A DNA stretch of 64,000 bases from an uncultured Bacteroidales bacterium (GTDB lineage Bacteria > Bacteroidota > Bacteroidia > Bacteroidales > UBA932), in NCBI GenBank assembly GCA_947306365.1, contig CAMZGD010000003.1:1-64000 (forward strand). The letters run 5' to 3'. This document shows positions 9,011 to 18,300 of this stretch, piece by piece. The notes below the pieces were generated by a model, which saw nothing but the letters and a program-made list of their open reading frames with translations, had not been told where the DNA came from and did not search any database. Position numbers and translations under genes: made by a program. Positions within the stretch are counted from its first letter, which is position 1. Each line of letters begins with the position of its first letter.

Positions 9011-10458
9011 GGCTTGACACTTGCTTTGACACGCTCGTCGGAGAATACTTCCCGGTAGACGCCGTGGGTGTCGAACGGGATCTTTTCTTTGGTGAAGTCA
9101 GGAACGTTGAAGGAATAGAGCGTGTTGTGATAGTATTTCCGGGGATTCCGCTGCGGCAGGACAAACGGTTTGGTGCAGTGTCCGTCCGCGTCGATGGAAG
9201 AGAGATACACCTGCACGTAGAGGCCGTCGTCGCGCCGGCTGCAGAAGAGGAACCAGCGGCTGTCGGAGCTCCAGTTGTGGAAACTCTCGGAGAAGGGGCT
9301 GTTGACTTCGTCGATCGGCCGGGTTTCGCCGGTGGACAGGTCCAGGAGCCAGAGGTCCGATTCCTTGTGGTCGATGGGGAAGACGCTGAAATCAGCCTGG
9401 TTGTACATAAGCCAGCGCCCGTCGTATGAAGGGCGGGGGAAGCTGACGCTGTGTCCTTCGCCGGCGGCCGGGATGAGCGTTTCGATGTCGCCCAGGGCGC
9501 CGGTTCCGGCGTCGAAGGAGGCATAGACCAGGTCGTATCGCACGCTGTCGACCTGCGCGGGAACGTCGAAGGCTTTTGCCCGGCAGAAGTAGAGCGTCTT
9601 TCCGTCGGGACTGAAGGAAGGGGAGGTCTCGAGGTATTCTTTCGTCGTGAAACGCGGGTCAACCACGAGCGAATGGTCGTCCATGTCCATCACGACCACG
9701 TCGGACGCCAGGTCGAACACTTCGATGGTGCGCTGGTCACCCGTCCAGAAGCACTGGCGGACGGGATTGATGGAGCCGGCGAACCAGCGTCCGCCCGGAT
9801 GCCAGTAGGTGTAGGCGACGTTGCCGATGGTGCTGTCCGTCTTGGTGGTCAGCCATTCGCGCCGGCCGTCCTGCTGGACGAGCGTCGCGCCGTGCCTGCC
9901 GCGAAGATGGAACATATATTGGGCGGGGTCGGTGGCGTTGGCGGTATGGCAGCCGACGCACTGGCCCGGCGTAAGGGTGCTTTCGATGATGGGATCCTCG
10001 CGGAAGTCGTGGATATTCCGCTGGTAGAGACCGATCCGGCTGTAGGTGGTGTAGCCGGGGGCTATTTTTCGATAGACGATGCCGTAGTCCGTCAGGGGCG
10101 CGTCGCTGACATACAGGATGAAATCGCGCCATTGGGTCCAGCGGCCGTCCCGGCGGCCGAGTACGGTGAACTGGAGCGTTCCGCCGGCGTTCTGTTCCGT
10201 CAGGCGGTGCCATGCCTTGACCGGGAAGGCGGCCCAGCGGCCCTTGACCTTGAGTTCGCCGCCCTTGCTGCCGGTGACCCGTACCAGCACGCGGTCGAAA
10301 TCTTCGGGAATGTTGAAGTCCAGCGGCGCGATGCCGGCGGGGATAGTGACGCCGATGTAGTCGGGATAGATGTCCGGTAGCTCGTCTACGTAGGTGGTGG
10401 TCCCGGTGCAGGCGGCCGCCAGCAGGAGCGTCGCGAGGAGATACAGGTACTTTTTCAT
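9007..10458 (-). CDS. PD40/TolB-like beta-propeller lipoprotein with single CxxCH motif (cassette 3)
   Basis: Start MKKYLYLLATLLLAAACTG inside the longer ORF; CVGCHTANATDP; WSSDSRWFLFCSRRDDGL; VLPQRNPRKYYHNTLYSFNVPDF; start overlaps stop of upstream gene as ATGA. Confidence 0.8.
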   Translation of the reverse strand: MKKYLYLLATLLLAAACTGTTTYVDELPDIYPDYIGVTIPAGIAPLDFNIPEDFDRVLVRVTGSKGGELKVKGRWAAFPVKAWHRLTEQNAGGTLQFTVLGRRDGRWTQWRDFILYVSDAPLTDYGIVYRKIAPGYTTYSRIGLYQRNIHDFREDPIIESTLTPGQCVGCHTANATDPAQYMFHLRGRHGATLVQQDGRREWLTTKTDSTIGNVAYTYWHPGGRWFAGSINPVRQCFWTGDQRTIEVFDLASDVVVMDMDDHSLVVDPRFTTKEYLETSPSFSPDGKTLYFCRAKAFDVPAQVDSVRYDLVYASFDAGTGALGDIETLIPAAGEGHSVSFPRPSYDGRWLMYNQADFSVFPIDHKESDLWLLDLSTGETRPIDEVNSPFSESFHNWSSDSRWFLFCSRRDDGLYVQVYLSSIDADGHCTKPFVLPQRNPRKYYHNTLYSFNVPDFTKEKIPFDTHGVYREVFSDERVKASVKP

Positions 10459-11903
10459 TCCGCGTCCTCCATCTGTTCGAGTTGTCCGAGCCGCTGCCAG
10501 GCTTCGTAATACTGGGCCGCCATGAAGTTGTCCTTGTTCTGGTTGTAGAGGATGGCCATCATCAGGTCGAGCGTGTTGTAGTTGGTGATGAAGTCGTCTT
10601 TGAAACGCACGTGCCGGATGTAGGCATAGACCGGATCGGACGCCACCGACGCCTCGTCCCGGATCAGGGCTTTGCGCGATTGGGCCCATTTGCGGTAGAA
10701 AAGGCTGTGGGACAGCATATCCAGGTACTTTTCGGCCCGGTCGTACCAGCCGTTGACGATGTTGCATTCGGCGATCCGGGCCATGAAGCGGCCGCTCTTG
10801 CGCCCGTTCTGGATGGATTCCTGCAGGTCGAAGCAGTACTGCAGGGTGATGTTGGGCATCCCCATCATCCAGAGCAGTTCCGCAGAGGTGATGTCCGACA
10901 GGTTGTCGCGGATGGAAGGCAGGACAAGCCCTCCGGTACCGCATTGGTAAAAATCGGTCAGGCGGCTTTCCAGCTGGCCCTGGGTAAAGAGACAGAAGTT
11001 GACCGAGCAGGCGCTGACCGGATTGTGCGGCTGGTATTTCTCCGCCCGGCGGATGACGTCGGCATAGCGCTCGTGCCGGATGAGCCAGTCATAGGCCAGC
11101 GTCTCGTGCGTGTCTTTGTCATAGGTAGCGCGGACGCCGAAGAAAGTGCCGGCCGCCAGCAAAAGGACGGTGATGGCGCCGGAAATGACCGGGCGTGCGA
11201 GCCGGAAACGCAGGTGGCACGCCAGGATACAGAGGAAGGTGACGGCCGGAATGACGATCTGCAGGACCGGCAGCGTTTCCACGAGCCGGTAGTAATTGAT
11301 GCCGAACAGGGCGTCCCGCAGGGGATATTGCGGGGCCAGGAGCCGGTATTCGGCGTAGAAAGTGAGTGCGGTCCAGCCCAGCATCAGCAGGTCGGGGAGC
11401 TTGCGCCCATCCAGCACCGAAAGCAGGATGGGGATGACGATGACCGGGCCGGCCAGCCACCACCCCAGGGGAATGAGCCAGAGCCGGTGCCAGCCTGCTT
11501 TCAGGAACAGTGGACAGGCCCACACGGCAAGCAGGATGGCGACGGCGAAGCTGGGCAGCACGTCGACGTCGCCCTGATAGACCAGCAGGAGCAGGGAGGG
11601 GATGAGGGAAAAGACGTAAGCGCCTTTGCCCACACGCCAGACGGCGCGTTGCAGCAGGACGGCGAGCAGGGCCATCACCAGGGCTCCGGCCCAGCGGATG
11701 TCGAAGAACTGTACCAGGAATTCCGACAGCCAGTCGGCCAGGCCGCCCGGCAGCGCCAGACGCTCCAGGAGATAGTCCCAGGTAAAGAGGAACAGCTGGT
11801 TCTGCTCCTGATAGGACAGGTCCTGCGGGTACAGCCACATCCAGAAAGCAAAGACGAAGGCCCCCAGCAGGGTTGTCAGAAAGAACCGGTATCGTTTATC
11901 CAT
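10455..11903 (-). CDS. DUF6057-like polytopic membrane protein (cassette 3)
   Basis: YQEQNQLFLFTWDYLLERLALPGGLADWL matches 831-2579 N-terminus; IAECNIVNGWYDRAEKYLDMLSHSLFYRKWA matches its C-terminal region. Confidence 0.7.
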   Translation of the reverse strand: MDKRYRFFLTTLLGAFVFAFWMWLYPQDLSYQEQNQLFLFTWDYLLERLALPGGLADWLSEFLVQFFDIRWAGALVMALLAVLLQRAVWRVGKGAYVFSLIPSLLLLVYQGDVDVLPSFAVAILLAVWACPLFLKAGWHRLWLIPLGWWLAGPVIVIPILLSVLDGRKLPDLLMLGWTALTFYAEYRLLAPQYPLRDALFGINYYRLVETLPVLQIVIPAVTFLCILACHLRFRLARPVISGAITVLLLAAGTFFGVRATYDKDTHETLAYDWLIRHERYADVIRRAEKYQPHNPVSACSVNFCLFTQGQLESRLTDFYQCGTGGLVLPSIRDNLSDITSAELLWMMGMPNITLQYCFDLQESIQNGRKSGRFMARIAECNIVNGWYDRAEKYLDMLSHSLFYRKWAQSRKALIRDEASVASDPVYAYIRHVRFKDDFITNYNTLDLMMAILYNQNKDNFMAAQYYEAWQRLGQLEQMEDAE

Positions 11904-11924
11904 GCTGCAATGCTCCTTTTAAAA

Positions 11925-11956
11925 ATAAGGCAGCCGCCGAAAAGCGGCTGCCTTAT
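11925..11956 (-). terminator. Intrinsic terminator after the surface lipoprotein gene
   Basis: 13-bp perfect stem ataaggcagccgc/gcggctgccttat, 6-nt loop, followed on minus strand by tttttaaaa. Confidence 0.85.
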
Positions 11957-11971
11957 CAGTAGGAAAGAGGG

Positions 11972-13465
11972 TTAACGTTTCGGCTGGAATCTCCACCAGG
12001 TGGATTCAGCCCAACCCCATTCGCTGTTGCCGTTCCGGTCGATCAGCGTCAGGAGCTGGCCGTCCAGGTAGAGAATCTCGTAGTCGGTGACTTTCACGCC
12101 ACCGGCGTTGATTCTGAACGGGAACAGGATGCCGGGCTCGGCGCCGGTCGTCATGTCGCCCATCTTGTAGCCGCCGTTCTGGATCGAGAAGGCGTCGAAG
12201 TTCTCCACGGCATACGTGGAAGAAGCGATGGCGGTGCCGTCTCCCTTGTACGAGGTCACGGTGCCGTTGATCACGTCGAACACCATGTAGGCGTCGTCGC
12301 TGCCGTAGCCGTAGGCCACGCCGCCGGCGTGCTGGATCTGGCTGGTTTCCATGTCGGCCGGAGGGCAGCCCCACCAGCAGCCGGGGATCTCACCGGCCGC
12401 CACGTTGGCCTGTCCGCCGACACCGATGTAACCGCAGTTGCCCCAGGTGGCATCGACACCGGCGCTGGGCATGGTATTGTACGTCCAGGCACGGGTGGCG
12501 CCACCGGCGAGGGCGGCGTCCGGATCGGAGGCGTTCTTGAAGCGCCACCAGGTGGCTTCGCCCCAGCCCCATTCGGAATTGTCACCCTTGTAGATCAGCG
12601 ACATCATGTTCGGGTCGATGTAGATGACCTCGAACTCGTTGACACGCTGTCCGCCGGAGTTGATCTTGAACGGCATCAGGATCGGAGCGTCCGTGGTGAC
12701 GAGGGTACCGTAGAGATACTGCTCACCGGAAGGATCGTAGTCATTCAGGGAGTAGGAACCCTTGGCGATGACGGAACCGTCCGCCTTGTAGGAGATGCAC
12801 TCCATGTCTTCGTTGAAGACCATATAGGCGTTCTCGTCACCATAGCCGTAGACCGTGCCGCCGGTATGGGCGATCTGCTCGGTCTCAAGCTGGTCCGGGG
12901 TGCAGCCCCACCAGTAACCGGGGATTTCACCGGCCGCCACATTGGCCTGGCCGGGTACGCCGATGTAACCGCAGTTACCCCAGCAGGCGGTGCCGATGGT
13001 ATACCATTTCCAGGCCTTGGCGCCGGATTCGCCGGTGAGGACCTTCACGGCCGGATCGAGGTCGGCCGGTACATAGACATTGACCGTGCTCTCGAAAGAG
13101 ACGATCGATGCATCCTGGTTGATGGTGGCGACGGCGAAGGGCTGGTTCGGATCGGCACCGCGACGGGGCGTGATGTTGAACACGCCGGAAGCGCCGGTGT
13201 TGAGGATGTTCTTGGAACCGTCGGCCTTGTAGTTGTAGACCTGGACGGTCATGGCAGGTGACGTATGGTACTTGATGTAGTTACCGTCGGCCTTGGGCTC
13301 GGTGCAGGCGGCATCGGCGTACTGGCCGTCGATGTGGAAAGCGCTCTGAAGCTCGCTTGCGGCAACCGGAGCGTCGGCCTTGGGACCTTCGATGAGCACG
13401 GGCTCGCAGGAAGCGAGCAGTGCGCCTGCCACGGCAATAATTGCGAAGTAGAATATATTCTTCAT
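11972..13465 (-). CDS. Putative SusE-position surface glycan-binding lipoprotein with two tandem domains
   Basis: Lipobox ALLASCEP, downstream of SusD; internal duplication WGNCGYIGV.GQANVAAGEIPG.WWGC. Confidence 0.75.
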   Translation of the reverse strand: MKNIFYFAIIAVAGALLASCEPVLIEGPKADAPVAASELQSAFHIDGQYADAACTEPKADGNYIKYHTSPAMTVQVYNYKADGSKNILNTGASGVFNITPRRGADPNQPFAVATINQDASIVSFESTVNVYVPADLDPAVKVLTGESGAKAWKWYTIGTACWGNCGYIGVPGQANVAAGEIPGYWWGCTPDQLETEQIAHTGGTVYGYGDENAYMVFNEDMECISYKADGSVIAKGSYSLNDYDPSGEQYLYGTLVTTDAPILMPFKINSGGQRVNEFEVIYIDPNMMSLIYKGDNSEWGWGEATWWRFKNASDPDAALAGGATRAWTYNTMPSAGVDATWGNCGYIGVGGQANVAAGEIPGCWWGCPPADMETSQIQHAGGVAYGYGSDDAYMVFDVINGTVTSYKGDGTAIASSTYAVENFDAFSIQNGGYKMGDMTTGAEPGILFPFRINAGGVKVTDYEILYLDGQLLTLIDRNGNSEWGWAESTWWRFQPKR

Positions 13466-13490
13466 AATTGTATCATTTTAGTGGGTGTCA

Positions 13491-15290
13491 TCATTGCCAG
13501 CCCGAGAAATCAAACTGGGAACCCCAGCCCTCGTTCTGTTTGAACTTGTATTCTTCGCCGGCACCGGCAGACAGGGAAATCTGGCTGCTCGGAATCGCGA
13601 TGAAGCCCTTGGTCGCCCGATAGCGTTCACCATAGCCGCCATTGTACTTGGAAGCCGTGTTGGTGTCTTCCACGCCGAGATTCCAGATCCTGACGCCTTC
13701 CTGCTTGTCCAGGGCCGCCACCGCATAGCTTTCGCCATAACGGCGCATGTCGTCGAAGCGGACACCCTCGAAGTTGAGCTCCCAGCGGCGCTCGTTGCGG
13801 ATGTTCTCGTCGTTGAGCGGACGGCTCGGCAGGCCGGCGCGGGCGCGGACCCTGTCGAACGATGCCTGGCTGCCGTTGATTTCGGCATCCATCAGCAGCA
13901 CCTCGGCGAAGCGGATCAGGATCATGTCGTTGACGCTGTTGATCTGATAGTTGTCATCGTTCCCTTCAGCCCAGGAAAGGCCCGGGAACATGACGTTGGT
14001 GAAGGACTTCATATACTTGCCCTTCTCCTCGCTCCAGGCCATCACCGGCATATTCTTGGTGTGGTAGTAGCCGGTCTCCTGGATGAACGCGTCGCCACCA
14101 TACACATACGGGCCGGCGAATTTGGTGACCTCGATGATGGATGCGTCACGGCGTGCGTCGTTCGGCTCGATGGCTTTCCAGTCGTCGACGAACGAAGGGT
14201 TGACCGGACACATGCCCCAGCCCTGGCCGAACGGCATCATCTGGCCGTCGTCGAACGACTGTTCGCGGACGCCCATGAAGAGGGCCGTCTGGTTGGAGTA
14301 GCCGATGGTGGTGCCCCAGGAAGGCTGGGTATTGAACTTGATGACGAACATCGCCTCGGGGTTGCGGGCGCCGTCGTCTTCCACCCACTTGTAGCCCTTG
14401 CCGTACCACGGGTTCTTCGGATCGCTGATGGAGCAGCGGTTCGTGTAGGCCCAGAGGTTGTGGTAGTCGTCCACGAGGGTGTAGCCGGAATTCTGGACGC
14501 AGTCGGTGATGTATTTTCCGACATCGGCCTTGGACAGTTTCGTCCCTTCGGCGATGCTCACGCCGATGGCTTCGTTCTCATAGGCCGGAAGGGTTACGTC
14601 GCTCAGGCCGTAGAAACCGGTGGCAAACAGCCAGACGCGGCCCAGAAGGGCTTCAGCGGCATATTTGTCCACGTGGCCGTCGCCGATGGACTGCCTGGCG
14701 GGCATGATGTCGGCTGCAATCTTGCAGTCCTCGACAATCTGGCCCCAGAGGGCTTCACCGCTGATCTGCGGCTGCGTAGCGTCTGCCTGGGTGGTGACGG
14801 GGCAGGGGATGTTTCCGAACATCGACGCCAGTTCGTAGTAGTACCATGCGCGGAGGAAGAAAGCCTCGCCCATATACTGTTTCAGGTCGGACACGCCGCA
14901 GTTGGGAAGGGCCTCGATCGCCGCGTTAGCGCGCGCGATGCCTTTGTAACGGGTCACATAGAAGCCGTCGTACATATCGGCACCGACATTCAGGATAAGG
15001 TCTTCGGCCTGGAACTGGGGGTCGTTCTGTCCGCCGCCGCCGAGTGCGTCGTCGGAAGAGGCGATGGACCACAGGAAGTGGTCGTGGCCCACGTTGCCGC
15101 CGTCGTTGGCGCCGATGGCGGCGCTCAGGTTGTTGTAGATGCCTGCGAGCATCTGCTCGGCATCGGTGGCGTTCACCGGGAAGTTGCTGCTGTCTTTCGA
15201 CCAGTAGTTGGTGGTGTCAAGGAACGACTCGCAGGACGCAAACGAAAGGGCAAGGGCGGCAATGACCGCGATTTTCAATATGTTTTTCAT
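13491..15290 (-). CDS. SusD/RagB family nutrient-binding lipoprotein
   Basis: MKNILKIAVIAALALSFASCESFLDTTNYW; SusD-type C-terminus RNERRWELNFEGVRFDDMRRYG. Confidence 0.9.
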   Translation of the reverse strand: MKNILKIAVIAALALSFASCESFLDTTNYWSKDSSNFPVNATDAEQMLAGIYNNLSAAIGANDGGNVGHDHFLWSIASSDDALGGGGQNDPQFQAEDLILNVGADMYDGFYVTRYKGIARANAAIEALPNCGVSDLKQYMGEAFFLRAWYYYELASMFGNIPCPVTTQADATQPQISGEALWGQIVEDCKIAADIMPARQSIGDGHVDKYAAEALLGRVWLFATGFYGLSDVTLPAYENEAIGVSIAEGTKLSKADVGKYITDCVQNSGYTLVDDYHNLWAYTNRCSISDPKNPWYGKGYKWVEDDGARNPEAMFVIKFNTQPSWGTTIGYSNQTALFMGVREQSFDDGQMMPFGQGWGMCPVNPSFVDDWKAIEPNDARRDASIIEVTKFAGPYVYGGDAFIQETGYYHTKNMPVMAWSEEKGKYMKSFTNVMFPGLSWAEGNDDNYQINSVNDMILIRFAEVLLMDAEINGSQASFDRVRARAGLPSRPLNDENIRNERRWELNFEGVRFDDMRRYGESYAVAALDKQEGVRIWNLGVEDTNTASKYNGGYGERYRATKGFIAIPSSQISLSAGAGEEYKFKQNEGWGSQFDFSGWQ

Positions 15291-15307
15291 AATGCTTTCG
15301 TTTTTGA

Positions 15308-18300
15308 TTATTTGACAATACATACAGCGACGCGGTTCGACTCGGGGCTGCGGGAAGCATCCCGGTCGCCGGCGACGGACTTGCTGATAATCCGGCTGGC
15401 GGCGATGCCGGCCTTCTTGAGCATGTCGACCACGACATTGGCGCGCTGCTGGGAGAGATCATGGTTGATGGCGTTGGTGCCCGTTCCGCTGTCGGCGTAG
15501 CCGGTGACGGTAATCGAAGCATCCGGGTTGTCTTTCAGGATCTGGGCGATCTGTCCCAGCTTGAAGGCTTCATCCGGACGGATCTCGGACTTGCCGATGA
15601 CGAAGTAGAGGTCGTCGGAGTAGGGACCGGAGAATTCGGAACCGGAAGCGACTTTGACTTCCTTGATCACTTCCTTGACCACTTCCACGGGAACTTCGCG
15701 GACGACTTCCTTCTCAACCACCTTTTCGACCACCTTCGGGATGTAGGTGTCGACGTGGGCCGGTGCAGCATTGCTGGTCCGTGCGCCGCCGAACGCGAGG
15801 TTCATGCCGACCAGGAAGGTCTTGGCCTGCGGGTAGTAACCCAGGTCGATGCCCTTGGTCCAGCTGCTGAAGCCGGAAGAGGAACCGACCTCAGGATCGA
15901 GGCCCTTGTAGCCGGTGAAGCAGAACGGGTTCTGGGCCTGGAAATAGATGCGGCACTGGTTGAACGGAGCGTTTTTCCAGAGACGCTTGAAGTCATAGCC
16001 GAAGGTAATCGTCTGGATGCGGAAGAAGTCGGCATCCTCGATGAAGATGTCCGTGTTGTTGATATAGTTGTAGTTGGTACCGGCAACGAGGCGGGGATAG
16101 TGGTTGGAGGTGCCTTCGCCGTGCCAGTAGTTGTATACCTCGGTGGTGTAGTTGTTCCACTGGCTGTCGGTATAGCGACGGTAGGCGCGGAACACCTGCT
16201 GGCCGAACATGCCGTAACCGCTCAGGCCGAAATCAAAGCCGCGGTAGTTGAACGACAGGTTGAGGCCGAGGTTGAAGTCCGGGTTGGGATCGCCGGTCAT
16301 CGTCTTGTCGAGGTCGTTGATGACGCCGTCCTTGTTCTGGTCGATGAACTTCAGGTCGCCGGGGACTACGTTGTCCACGATGGTGCCGAGGCCCTGTGCC
16401 TTCCAGGCGTCGATCTCAGCCTGGTTCTGGAAGATGCCGTCGGTGGCATAGGTCCAGAAATAGCCGATCGGGTAGCCGACCTGGGCACGGTACATTTCAG
16501 CGATGCCCTGGACGACGTTGGTGCCGCCGTGGATGATGCCTTCATCGTTGGCAATCCGGGTGACGCGGTTCTTGTTGTAAGCACCGCTTACGCCGATGCT
16601 GTAGGAGAAGTCCGGCCCGTGGAAATCATTCCAGGTGAGGGCGAGCTCCACACCGCTGTTGCGGACGTCACCGCCGTTGATGTACGGGGCGTTGGCGCCG
16701 AAGTGTCCCATGATCGGGGCGTTGACCAGCCAGTCTTTGGTGTCCTTGCGATACCAGTCGAACGCGATGCCGAGCCGGCTGTTGAACAGGCGGGCGTCGA
16801 AACCGAGGTCGAGCTGCTGGGAAGTCTCCCAGGTGATGTCGGGATTGGCCAGCTTGTCGGCGTAGGCGCCGGTTCCGGAGTTCTGGGAAGTCGGGCCCGT
16901 ATAGAACGAATAGCCGCCGTCGGCCGCACCCACCGAAATCGTGGAGAGGTACTGGAAGTTGTCGATGTTGCAGTTACCGTTCTGGCCCCAGCTGCCGCGC
17001 AGCTTCAGGAAGTTGATGGCCCTGAGGTCCCACCAGTCTTCGTTGGTGAGCACCCAGCCTGCGGAGACGGAGGGGAAGGTGCCCCAGCGGTGACCGCGCA
17101 TGAAGTTGGAGGAACCGTCGTGACGGAGGATCAGGGAGAGCATGTAGCGCTCGTCATAGTTGTAGTTGACACGGCCGAAGAAGGAAACCAGGCCGCTGTC
17201 GCCCCAGGTCGATCCGGAGATGTCGCCCAGGGTCGGGGCGCCGGAAGTGTTGCTCACATAGGCGTACCGCCAGTCGTTGGGCCAGTTGGAGGTGGTGTTG
17301 GCCGCACCGACGCTTTCGCCGAAGCCGCTGTGCTGGAGTGTGTTACCAATCAGGGCGTCGAAGTGGTGCTTGCCGTTGATGTCAAATATGTAGTTGACGG
17401 TGTTTTCCCAGGACCAGTCCCATCCGGCATAGGCGCTCTGGCTGACAGCATCCGTATCACGGAACGACTGGTCAGTCAGCTTGTAGATGAGGCTGTACTG
17501 GCGGTAGGTGCCGGAGCTGAGGCCGTAGTTGAACTGGCTCTTCCACGTCAGGCCCTTGATGGGCTGGACGCGCAGGTTGGCCGACATTCTCAGGCCGTAG
17601 TCGTTGCTCTGGTTGTTGCCGCGGGAAGAATACGTCATTTCGGCGATCGGGTTGGTGATCGTGGACACCAGGTTCCAGATGCCGCTGTTCTTGAGCCAGT
17701 CGTATTCGGTATAGGAACCGTCGGCCTGGTAGATGGGAACGAGCGGGTTGGCGGAGAGCATGTTGAAGATATCGTTCCAGTAGGTGTTGCCCGTACCGAT
17801 GCCGCTGTTCCGCGACTGGGTGAAGGTCAGGTTCTCGCCGAAGGAGATGATGTCCAGGTCACCCTTGCGCCACAGCACGTGGTCGGAGTTCAGGCGGACG
17901 GTCATACGCTTGTAGTTGGAAGCGACCGGCTTGCCGAAGATACCTTCCTGGTTGGCGTAGCTGACGCCGATCGAGAATTTCGAGAGGTCGGAACCGCCGA
18001 CGATGTTGACGGCGTGGTTCTGGTTCGGGGCGTTGACGTTCCGGATGGCGTCGAGCCAGTTCGTGCCGACGAAGGAACCGTCCTTGATGCTGTTGTAAAG
18101 CGAAGGATTCAGGATGCCGGCCCAGTCGACGACGGGCTTGCCCATGTTGAAGTTCACCTGGTCCTGGATGTCCATGTACTGCTGGGCATTGAGGAATTCG
18201 GGCATCTTCTGCACGTTCTGGATGCCGTAGAAGCCGTCGTAGGTGACGTTCAAGGTACCGGCCTTGCCCTGCTTGGTCGTGACGAGGATGACACCGTTCG

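Noticed and set aside
9007-10944. Full 645-aa version of the cassette 3 propeller
   Set aside because: First about 160 residues are an out-of-frame reading of the DUF6057-like gene; the lipoprotein start at 10458 is far better.
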